From: Deltaproteobacteria bacterium
Lineage (GTDB): Bacteria > Desulfobacterota > UBA8473
DNA: 5,027 nucleotides
NCBI GenBank assembly: GCA_030643245.1
Contig: DAOWME010000217.1
Location: forward strand, 1-5,027
Direction of reading: 5' to 3'
The notes under the pieces were generated by a model, which was given only the letters and a program-made list of their open reading frames with translations, was not told the DNA's origin and did no database searches. Shown here piece after piece: positions 1-5,027 of the stretch. How positions within the stretch are numbered: the first letter of the stretch is position 1; the number at the start of each line of letters is the position of its first letter. The position numbers and the translations under genes were made by a program.

Positions 1-38
1 AATTGGGAAGATTTGTATGATACGATATGTTCTTAATC

Positions 39-65
39 TGGATTCCCGCCTTCGCGGGAATGACG
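39..65. repeat. REP-like palindromic dispersed repeat
   Basis: A perfect 8-bp inverted repeat, ATTCCCGC (42-49) and GCGGGAAT (54-61), closes over a 4-nt loop. It is embedded in the wider consensus TGGATTCCCGC...GCGGGAATGACG. I recognise this as the common intergenic hairpin repeat of many proteobacterial genomes, also seen as spurious protein tails reading LDSRLRGND. As RNA it would fold into a stable stem-loop at a transcript end, but no T-run follows, so I do not call it a rho-independent terminator. Only one copy occurs in this window; its dispersed nature is inferred from familiarity with the family. Confidence 0.75.
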
Positions 66-317
66 TGGTGAAAGTTTAACGGCAATAAATGTGCCAATTG
101 CTTACTTGGTTCTTCAACTATTTTTCGAAAACTCAAGAACATAAAAGGATAAAGTTTGCTGTTGATTCTTGTATAAACGTAAGAAAAACAACAAACAACT
201 GGGTCGCACCTTCATTTTTCACACATTGCAAAAGTGAAGACGAAGGACTTTTAATGGACGCCCCTAAATTCAAGCAAGTATCAGGGTTCTGAAACTGGTG
301 TTGGATCTTTCCTCGGA
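66..317. other. AT-rich intergenic region, no convincing gene
   Basis: This stretch separates the hairpin repeat from the radA promoter. The open frames in it (67 codons on + at 89-292, 63 codons on - at 133-324) overlap each other, lack a good Shine-Dalgarno sequence and encode nothing I recognise. The one structural signal is an imperfect inverted repeat at 209-246: CCTTC pairs with GAAGG, and TTTTCAC pairs with GTGAAGA (one G-U) around an 11-nt loop, followed by ACTTTTAA. It might be a weak terminator for a gene left of the window, or chance. No tRNA or known RNA family is recognised. Confidence 0.5.
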
Positions 318-346
318 TTGACATATGCTTCCGAGTCGAATAGTAT
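318..346 (+). promoter_or_regulatory. Sigma-70-type promoter of radA
   Basis: TTGACA (318-323, exact -35 consensus) is followed by a 17-nt spacer and TAGTAT (341-346, five of six matches to TATAAT). Transcription would begin near 353, giving a leader of about 28 nt before the radA ATG at 381. A 6-bp dyad, TTCCGA (329-334) and TCGGAA (350-355), is centred on the -10 box and could be an operator. The promoter also shows that the in-frame TTG at 318 is not the translation start, since it is part of the -35 box. Confidence 0.8.
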
Positions 347-362
347 GTATCGGAACTTTCTT

Positions 363-368
363 AAAGGA
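363..368 (+). promoter_or_regulatory. Shine-Dalgarno sequence of radA
   Basis: AAAGGA lies 12 nt before the ATG at 381, slightly farther than usual. It falls inside the predicted short leader and is the only purine-rich candidate downstream of the promoter, which supports the 381 start over upstream in-frame alternatives. Confidence 0.5.
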
Positions 369-380
369 CTCTCCAACGGA

Positions 381-1751
381 ATGGCGAATATAAAGACGTA
401 CTTTTTATGTCAGGCATGTGGATACCAAGTGCCGAAGTGGTTGGGCAAATGCCCGGATTGCGGAGGGTGGAATACCCTTGTGGAAGAAAATATCAGGGCA
501 CAACCTCCTTCGCCGATAGACCTTTTGGGAATAGAAACAGCGGAGGTTTCTAAACCTATAACTGATATAGAGATTGATGAAGAAGGTAGGGTAACCACAA
601 ACATTGGAGAATTTGATCGGACCCTGGGTGGAGGAATAGTGGAGGGGGCTATTGTCCTGATTGGGGGTGATCCGGGGATCGGAAAATCGACCCTGGTATT
701 GCAAGCCCTGGACAAATTGGGCCATTCCGGGAGGCTTGTCCTTTATGTTTCCGGCGAGGAATCCGCCAAGCAAACCAAGATGAGGGGTGATCGTCTGGGC
801 GTATCTTCAAGAAACCTGTACATTGTTTCAGAGACGTCACTGGAAAGGATCTTCGGTGAGATAAAGAGACTTAGCCCCCGGGTCTTGGTCATTGATTCTA
901 TTCAGACTGTCTACACATCCCATTTGCAGTCTGCTCCGGGTAGCATCTCCCAGGTCAGGGAGACAGCGGCAAGACTCATGTATATGTCCAAGAGGACGGG
1001 AACCGCCACTTTTCTCATTGGACACGTAACCAAAGAAGGGGCCATAGCGGGGCCCAGGGTCTTGGAACATATGGTAGACACTGTGCTTTACTTCGAAGGA
1101 GACCGGGGACACCCGTATCGAATACTGCGCGCCGTGAAGAACCGGTACGGATCGACTAACGAAATCGGCGTCTTTGAGATGAAAGACTCGGGCCTGGAGG
1201 AAGTCTTAAACCCGTCGGAACTTTTCTTGTCGGAGAGACCCGTGAATATTCCCGGTTCGGTAGTGGTCTCCAGCGTGGAAGGGTCCAGGCCGATCCTTGT
1301 TGAATTTCAAGCATTGGTCAGCCCCACAGGTTTCGCTGTGCCTCGCAGGACAACCATTGGTGTAGACCATAACCGGGTCTCTTTGTTGGTAGCAGTCCTG
1401 GAAAAGAAGGTGGGCATGAGCCTTGTTAATCAGGACATTTTTATGAACGTTGCCGGGGGGGTTAGGATAGATGAACCCGCCGCTGACTTGGGGATAGTGG
1501 TCTCGGTGGCGTCGAGCTATATGGACAAACCCGTTGATCCCAAAACAGTTCTCTTCGGTGAGGTAGGATTGGGAGGAGAGATCAGGGGGGTAAGTCAAGG
1601 GGATGTCCGGATAAAAGAGTCCGCCAAGTTGGGGTTCACTAAATGTATATTGCCCCTGAGTAACAAGAAAAACTCTCAAAATAAAGAGAATGTAGAGCTG
1701 GTGGGAGTCAATTCTGTTGAGGAGGCCCTCGATGTAGTGTTCGGTTCTTGA
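381..1751 (+). CDS. radA: DNA repair protein RadA (Sms), recombination helicase
   Basis: RadA is a cytoplasmic RecA-like hexameric ATPase that extends and resolves RecA-made D-loops during homologous recombination and repair. The protein has 456 residues, the usual family length (about 450-460). Visible parts in order: an N-terminal zinc finger with C10, C13, C24 and C27; a RecA-like ATPase core with Walker A GGDPGIGKST (95-104, K102) and Walker B VLVIDSIQ (168-175, D172); the RadA signature KNRYG (253-257, usually KNRFG); and a C-terminal Lon-protease-like domain (about 280-456). In that domain EPAADLG (365-371) has alanine where Lon carries its catalytic serine, as expected for a non-proteolytic RadA. 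The start at 381 is chosen because MANIKTYFLC matches the family N terminus and the promoter overlaps the longer frame. It is monocistronic here and convergent with recA. The frame is intact. Confidence 0.98.
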   Translation: MANIKTYFLCQACGYQVPKWLGKCPDCGGWNTLVEENIRAQPPSPIDLLGIETAEVSKPITDIEIDEEGRVTTNIGEFDRTLGGGIVEGAIVLIGGDPGIGKSTLVLQALDKLGHSGRLVLYVSGEESAKQTKMRGDRLGVSSRNLYIVSETSLERIFGEIKRLSPRVLVIDSIQTVYTSHLQSAPGSISQVRETAARLMYMSKRTGTATFLIGHVTKEGAIAGPRVLEHMVDTVLYFEGDRGHPYRILRAVKNRYGSTNEIGVFEMKDSGLEEVLNPSELFLSERPVNIPGSVVVSSVEGSRPILVEFQALVSPTGFAVPRRTTIGVDHNRVSLLVAVLEKKVGMSLVNQDIFMNVAGGVRIDEPAADLGIVVSVASSYMDKPVDPKTVLFGEVGLGGEIRGVSQGDVRIKESAKLGFTKCILPLSNKKNSQNKENVELVGVNSVEEALDVVFGS

Positions 1752-1784
1752 TTTCAGGATTAGCCTATTTCTGGATCTACCTTG
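1752..1784. other. 33-bp convergent gap between radA and recA
   Basis: The stop codons of radA (TGA, 1749-1751) and recA (TGA, 1785-1787 on the - strand) face each other across 33 bp. I looked for a GC-rich hairpin with a T-run on either strand and found none; the best pairing is a 3-bp AGG/CCT. Termination must be rho-dependent or lie inside the opposite gene, so 3'-end antisense overlap of the two mRNAs is likely. This is an inference from a missing signal. Confidence 0.6.
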
Positions 1785-2834
1785 TCACATTTTTTCTCCA
1801 TCTCCACTTATCCCCGTATCTTGTTTTTCATCTCCTGGTCGTAAGCCGAGTCGATCCAGAATCTTATCCTTGATCTCGTGGGCAATCTCAGGATGGTCCT
1901 TTAAGAACGATTTGGCATTCTCCCTTCCCTGTCCGATGCGTTCCTCCCCATAAGAATACCAGGCGCCGCTCTTTTCTATCAAGTTGCTGGAAGTGGCCAC
2001 GTCTAAGAGGTCTCCCTCTTTGGATATGCCTTCTCCGTACATTATGTCGAATTCCACCTCTTTGAAAGGCGCCGCCAGTTTATTCTTTACAACCCTCACC
2101 CTGGTTCTGTTCCCCACCACGTCCTGACCGTTTTTTATGTATGCGGTGCGGCGTATGTCAAGCCTGACGGAAGAATAAAACTTCAACGCATTACCGCCTG
2201 TAGTTGTTTCAGGGTTCCCAAACACGACCCCGATCTTCATTCTCAACTGATTGATGAATATGACCACGGTCATGGATTTACTGATAGAGGCCGTTAACTT
2301 CCGGAGGGCCTGGGACATGAGCCTTGCCTGGAGCCCCATATGCGTGTCTCCCATCTCTCCCTCGATCTCCGCCCGTGGTGTCAAGGCAGCCACAGAATCG
2401 ATAACAATTACATCTATTGCGCCGCTTCTGACAAGTATGTCTGTTATTTCGAGCGCTTGCTCCCCGTTATCAGGCTGGGACACTAGTAAGTTATCAACCT
2501 TTATCCCAAGTTTTTTTGCATAGCCGGCGTCAAGGGCATGTTCCGCATCTATGAATGCCGCAATGCCGTTCTTTTTCTGAGCCTCCGCTATCACATGGAG
2601 GGCCAGTGTTGTCTTTCCCGATGCTTCGGGGCCGAAAATCTCCACCACCCGTCCCCTCGGGATCCCCCCCACGCCCAAAGCCATGTCTAAACCGAGCGAG
2701 CCTGTTGAGATGAATGGTATGTTTGAGACTGTCGCATCTGTGCCCAGCCTCATGATGGAACCTTTACCAAATTGTCTCTCAATTTGGGTCATTGCGAGAT
2801 CAACAACCTTTTCTTTATTTAAATCAGTTTCCAT
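1785..2834 (-). CDS. recA: RecA recombinase
   Basis: RecA polymerises on single-stranded DNA, catalyses homologous strand exchange with ATP, and acts as co-protease for LexA-type repressors. The 349-residue product is full length. Visible features: Walker A GPEASGKTT (68-76, K74); catalytic E98 in DAEHALD; Walker B VIVIDSVAAL (142-151, D146); DNA-binding loop L1 EIEGEMGDTHMGLQAR (156-171); Q196 allosteric glutamine in FINQLRMKIG, followed by loop L2 GNPETTTGGNALKF (206-219); and K250/K252 in VKNKLAAPF at the subunit interface. Numbering is two ahead of E. coli. The tail after residue 330 is short and only mildly acidic. The frame extends 17 codons upstream to an ATG at 2885, but that has no Shine-Dalgarno, whereas GAGGAGG stands 5 nt before 2834. 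Last gene of the cinA-thpR-recA operon, 57 bp after thpR. Confidence 0.99.
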   Translation of the reverse strand: METDLNKEKVVDLAMTQIERQFGKGSIMRLGTDATVSNIPFISTGSLGLDMALGVGGIPRGRVVEIFGPEASGKTTLALHVIAEAQKKNGIAAFIDAEHALDAGYAKKLGIKVDNLLVSQPDNGEQALEITDILVRSGAIDVIVIDSVAALTPRAEIEGEMGDTHMGLQARLMSQALRKLTASISKSMTVVIFINQLRMKIGVVFGNPETTTGGNALKFYSSVRLDIRRTAYIKNGQDVVGNRTRVRVVKNKLAAPFKEVEFDIMYGEGISKEGDLLDVATSSNLIEKSGAWYSYGEERIGQGRENAKSFLKDHPEIAHEIKDKILDRLGLRPGDEKQDTGISGDGEKM

Positions 2835-2839
2835 GGCAA

Positions 2840-2846
2840 CCTCCTC
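2840..2846 (-). promoter_or_regulatory. Strong Shine-Dalgarno that sets the recA start
   Basis: On the - strand GAGGAGG is followed by a 5-nt spacer (TTGCC) and ATG at 2834, a near-perfect match to the anti-Shine-Dalgarno sequence. The alternative in-frame ATG at 2885 is preceded by GATTTCC and has none. This fits high-level RecA translation and decides for the 349-residue form. Confidence 0.85.
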
Positions 2847-2891
2847 TTTTAAAATACTTTCGACCTGCGCAGTTACACAAACCATGGAAAT

Positions 2892-3476
2892 CTATATATC
2901 ATTCCTGGATTTTGCTAAGTCGAAGCTCCTCAGTTTCGTGTAAACGGCGCCCGTGGGGCGCAGATCACTCTTAATTAAGAACAGGTGCTCCACTCTGAAA
3001 GAACCCATGTCGAACCCCTTAAATTTCTCCATCTGTGCTATCAACAGCCTCTTGTCTTTCAAAGACTTAACCCTTCCCATGGTTAGATGTGGCCGAAACG
3101 CCCTGTCCTCAGGCTCAAACCCCATGGTCTTCAAAGTGGCATCTATCTCCTTCTGGAGAATATTGATGGTTCGGTCACGGGATTCGGTCCCAACCCATAC
3201 CACCCTGGGCCGGGAGGTATTGGGGAAGACCCCTACGTCTCTTACCTCCAGATCAAAAGCATTGGTCTTCGAAACCACCCCGTCCAGAACCGTGGATATT
3301 TCATCTATGGCTTTCTCGTCAATGTCTCCAAAGAATTTCAGGGTGAGATGGATATTTTCAGGTCTTACCCACTTTACATAAGGTCCGGATTGCTTTAAGT
3401 GATCCTGGATCTCTCTAATGCCCTCTACGATCTCCGCCGGAAGGTCAATAGCCAGAAAACTCCGTATCTTCAACAT
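2892..3476 (-). CDS. thpR: RNA 2',3'-cyclic phosphodiesterase ThpR (LigT, 2H family)
   Basis: ThpR hydrolyses 2',3'-cyclic phosphate ends of RNA to 2'-phosphates; the family was first named LigT for 2'-5' RNA ligase activity on tRNA halves in vitro. The 194-residue protein is about the typical length (175-195) and has the two HxTx catalytic motifs of the 2H phosphoesterase superfamily, HLTL (43-46) after WVRPENI and HLTM (130-133) in FRPHLTMGRV. The N terminus RSFLAIDLP (5-13) is the usual opening strand, and RPRVVWVG (89-96) is the conserved central strand. No signal peptide or membrane segment is visible, so it should be cytoplasmic. AGGAG lies 4 nt before ATG 3476. It begins 17 bp after cinA ends and precedes recA by 57 bp, so it is almost certainly co-transcribed. 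The cellular RNA substrate and its link to recombination are not evident from sequence. Confidence 0.95.
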   Translation of the reverse strand: MLKIRSFLAIDLPAEIVEGIREIQDHLKQSGPYVKWVRPENIHLTLKFFGDIDEKAIDEISTVLDGVVSKTNAFDLEVRDVGVFPNTSRPRVVWVGTESRDRTINILQKEIDATLKTMGFEPEDRAFRPHLTMGRVKSLKDKRLLIAQMEKFKGFDMGSFRVEHLFLIKSDLRPTGAVYTKLRSFDLAKSRNDI

Positions 3477-3493
3477 CCTTCTCCTATAGGTCT

Positions 3494-4735
3494 TTAGACA
3501 TTAAGGTAATACCTTCTTACCAAATCTAGGGCAGTCTCAGAGGTGACAAGCCTGACTTGAGTCCGATCCCCCCGGAAGTTGTAACTCTTGACCACCGTTC
3601 CCTTCTCGTCGGCAAGGGAGATAAATACCAGACCAACGGGCTTTTCGGGGGTCCCTCCACCTGGCCCGGCAATACCGGTTATCCCCAAACCCAGGTCGGT
3701 CTTCCCAAACTCTCTCGCCCCTTCGGCCATCCTCTCCGCAACGTCGGCGCTGACAGCGCCAAACCTATCTATCAGGTGAGCAGGGACATGGAGAAGGTCA
3801 ACCTTAGCCTCGTTGCTGTACACCACAATCCCCCTCTTCATGTAGTCTGAGCTTCCCGGGATATTGGTGAGCCGTTGACTAATCAGACCTCCGGTGCACG
3901 ACTCTGCCACAGCGATAGTGTGGTCATTTGACCTCAATAGGTCCCCTACTACACCCTCCAGCGTTTGATTGTCTCTACCAAATACATAGTCCCCCAACTG
4001 TTCCGCTATTCCGTCCGCTGTCTTGGAGACTATCTTAATAGCTTCCTGATCATTAATACCTCTCGCCGTAATCTTGATGTGATTCTCAGGATAGTTAGGC
4101 AAAAAACTTATCTTAGCAGGCTCACTTCTCTCAACAATATCTCTTATTAAATCCGCGATCTTAGACTCACTAAGGCCAAAGACCTTCAGTGTTGCTGTCT
4201 TAAACTTAACAAGTTCCCTGTTTTCCCTTTGGAGGATGGGGATGACACTGTTATCGGTCATCCTTGCCAGTTCCTTGGGCACGCCGGGAAGGAAGAAGAT
4301 GAGTTTCCCCTTCTCCCTCAGTGCGAACCCACAGGCAGTGCCGACGAGATTCGTTATCAACTTTGCTTTCGCAGGTATGAGGGCCTGTTTTTCATTGTTG
4401 GGAGTCATTTCCAAACCGCGTCCGCTAAAGAGCTCCTTGATCCGATTCAAGGCTTCTTTATTGAGGACAAGCTCCCTCCCGAAGGTTTTGGCTGCCGCCT
4501 CAGCGGTGATATCATCGGGGGTAGGCCCCAACCCGCCGGTAACTATTACTACATCAGATCTCTCAAGGGCACTCAATAGAGAATCCTTGATGTTCGATTC
4601 ATCGTCACCCACAGAGGTCATCCAGGTAACCTCTACACCGATAGCGCGTAAGCTTCCGGCTAGAAAAGAGGCATTGGTGTCCAAAACACTTCCCGAAATA
4701 AGTTCATCACCGATGGTTATAATCTCAGCATTCAC
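3494..4735 (-). CDS. cinA: CinA, NMN amidohydrolase / nucleotide pyrophosphatase family
   Basis: CinA is a two-domain pyridine-nucleotide salvage enzyme. The N-terminal MoeA/MogA-like (COG1058) domain is linked to ADP-ribose pyrophosphatase activity; the C-terminal PncC domain deamidates nicotinamide mononucleotide to nicotinate mononucleotide. In some Gram-positive species it is competence-induced and associates with RecA. The 413-residue product matches the family (410-420). N-terminal signatures: AEIITIGDELISG (3-15), VTGGLGPTPDD (65-75), LPGVPKEL (149-156). PncC signatures: AESCTGGLIS (277-286, with the conserved S279), GIVVYSNEAK (302-311) and GITGIAGPGGGTPEKPVG (351-368). The start is GTG at 4735 behind GGTGGAG; the longer frame to ATG 4801 adds 22 non-conserved residues and has no Shine-Dalgarno. 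First gene of the cinA-thpR-recA operon. Domain activities are known from the family, not shown here. Confidence 0.96.
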   Translation of the reverse strand: MNAEIITIGDELISGSVLDTNASFLAGSLRAIGVEVTWMTSVGDDESNIKDSLLSALERSDVVIVTGGLGPTPDDITAEAAAKTFGRELVLNKEALNRIKELFSGRGLEMTPNNEKQALIPAKAKLITNLVGTACGFALREKGKLIFFLPGVPKELARMTDNSVIPILQRENRELVKFKTATLKVFGLSESKIADLIRDIVERSEPAKISFLPNYPENHIKITARGINDQEAIKIVSKTADGIAEQLGDYVFGRDNQTLEGVVGDLLRSNDHTIAVAESCTGGLISQRLTNIPGSSDYMKRGIVVYSNEAKVDLLHVPAHLIDRFGAVSADVAERMAEGAREFGKTDLGLGITGIAGPGGGTPEKPVGLVFISLADEKGTVVKSYNFRGDRTQVRLVTSETALDLVRRYYLNV

Positions 4736-4742
4736 AGAATTA

Positions 4743-4749
4743 CTCCACC
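4743..4749 (-). promoter_or_regulatory. Shine-Dalgarno that sets the cinA GTG start
   Basis: GGTGGAG on the - strand sits 7 nt before GTG 4735, which opens the conserved AEIITIGDEL segment. The upstream ATG at 4801 is preceded by GTTTCATAAG, with no purine-rich match. The GTG start is therefore preferred. Confidence 0.75.
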
Positions 4750-4829
4750 CGCTCTTACAAATAAAAGGATCGAACGAGGCACAAAAGAGGATTGGGGACA
4801 TCTTATGAAACAGACATGATAAGTATCTA

Positions 4830-4858
4830 ACGTTACAATTTTATCCCCACTTTGTCAA
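4830..4858 (-). promoter_or_regulatory. Candidate promoter of the cinA-thpR-recA operon
   Basis: On the - strand an exact TTGACA (4858-4853) is followed by 17 nt and TAACGT (4835-4830). The -10 matches TATAAT at only three positions, but they are the most important ones (T1, A2, T6). Transcription would begin near 4823, leaving a leader of about 88 nt before GTG 4735. The -10 is itself most of a perfect palindrome, TAACGTTA (4828-4835). No E. coli-type (CTGT-N8-ACAG) or Bacillus-type (GAAC-N4-GTTC) LexA box is seen nearby. Confidence 0.5.
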
Positions 4859-4871
4859 TTGGTTTCCCTGC

Positions 4872-4887
4872 AATCACAATTGTGGTT
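4872..4887. promoter_or_regulatory. Palindrome upstream of the cinA promoter, possible operator
   Basis: CACAATTGTG (4875-4884) is a perfect 10-bp palindrome. It extends to 16 bp (4872-4887) with one mismatched pair at 4874/4885. It lies about 14 bp upstream of the candidate -35 box, where an activator could bind. It does not match any LexA consensus I know. AT-rich short palindromes occur by chance, so the functional call is weak. Confidence 0.3.
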
Positions 4888-4931
4888 AAGGGACGTGGCC
4901 GAAATAACTTCCCCATTTGTACATCTCATCT

Positions 4932-5027
4932 TCAGGCCATCTTTGCCCGATCTTCAAACACAAAATCCTCGAAATAGGTAAGACTATTCCTGTGGTTTTG
5001 TATTTTCAGATCGAACAAATCTGACCT
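4932..5027 (-). CDS. Possible 3' end of an unknown gene, cut by window edge
   Basis: Reading leftward from the right edge, one - strand frame stays open for 31 codons and ends at TGA (4932-4934); the other two - strand frames close within 14 codons. The peptide includes LFDLKIQNHRNSLTYFEDF, which is protein-like, but I do not recognise it. An open stretch of this length is common by chance. If real, it would be a gene in the same direction as cinA, ending about 75 bp before the candidate operon promoter. Confidence 0.2.
   Translation of the reverse strand, partial: RSDLFDLKIQNHRNSLTYFEDFVFEDRAKMA

Noticed and set aside
1..79. Possible C-terminal tails of an upstream gene (+ frame ending at TAA 34-36, or another ending at TAA 77-79)
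   Set aside because: The first has only 11 codons, too few to judge; the second runs through the hairpin repeat and gives its well-known spurious translation.
89..324. Overlapping small open frames at 89-292 (+) and 133-324 (-)
   Set aside because: No recognisable motif or ribosome binding site, low-complexity AT-rich composition, and they overlap each other on opposite strands.
318..380. 21-residue N-terminal extension of RadA from TTG 318
   Set aside because: The TTG is part of the TTGACA -35 box and the codons lie across the promoter; the family N terminus begins at MANIKTYF (381).
2835..2885. 17-residue N-terminal extension of RecA from ATG 2885
   Set aside because: No Shine-Dalgarno there, while the ATG at 2834 has a near-perfect one; RecA proteins do not usually carry this extension.
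4736..4801. 22-residue N-terminal extension of CinA from ATG 4801
   Set aside because: No Shine-Dalgarno, residues unlike CinA, and GTG 4735 has GGTGGAG at good spacing right before the conserved start.
405..4808. Many long antisense open frames inside radA, recA, thpR and cinA
   Set aside because: They are shadows of well-conserved genes on the other strand, with no family signatures or start signals of their own.
4926..4934. TGA read as tryptophan or selenocysteine upstream of cinA
   Set aside because: radA and recA end in TGA and use TGG for tryptophan, so the standard code applies, and no selenocysteine insertion structure or known selenoprotein is visible.

Overview
This is a dense chromosomal window with four complete, intact housekeeping genes. 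I see no phage, plasmid, insertion sequence, CRISPR array or accessory cargo. Moderate GC, clear Shine-Dalgarno sequences, a two-domain CinA beginning AEIITIGDELISG and a REP-like hairpin repeat suggest a Gram-negative bacterium. Desulfobacterota (former Deltaproteobacteria) or a nearby lineage is my best guess, but it is an impression; no search was run.

Layout. Bases 1-317 hold a palindromic dispersed repeat (39-65) and AT-rich sequence without a convincing gene. A strong sigma-70-type promoter (318-346) drives radA on the + strand (381-1751). Then come three genes on the - strand, transcribed right to left: cinA (4735-3494), thpR (3476-2892) and recA (2834-1785). The spacing (17 bp and 57 bp) and the shared orientation indicate an operon, with a promoter candidate near 4830-4858. 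radA and recA converge, with only 33 bp between their stop codons. Bases 4736-5027 are the operon leader and upstream region, with at most a doubtful gene end at the right edge.

How the genes fit together. RecA forms the strand-exchange filament and RadA (Sms) is the hexameric helicase that processes RecA-made recombination intermediates, so two partners in homologous recombination sit tail to tail. CinA (NMN amidohydrolase/nucleotide-pyrophosphatase type) and ThpR (2H-family RNA 2',3'-cyclic phosphodiesterase, formerly LigT) form with recA a cluster known from other bacteria, including Deinococcus; the functional reason for the linkage is not settled.

Three start codons are placed inside longer open frames: radA at 381, because the upstream TTG lies in the promoter -35 box; recA at 2834, behind GAGGAGG; and cinA at GTG 4735, behind GGTGGAG. 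I found no undescribed system. The more interesting leads are regulatory: a dyad centred on the radA -10 box, palindromes upstream of cinA, and the absence of a visible terminator between radA and recA.
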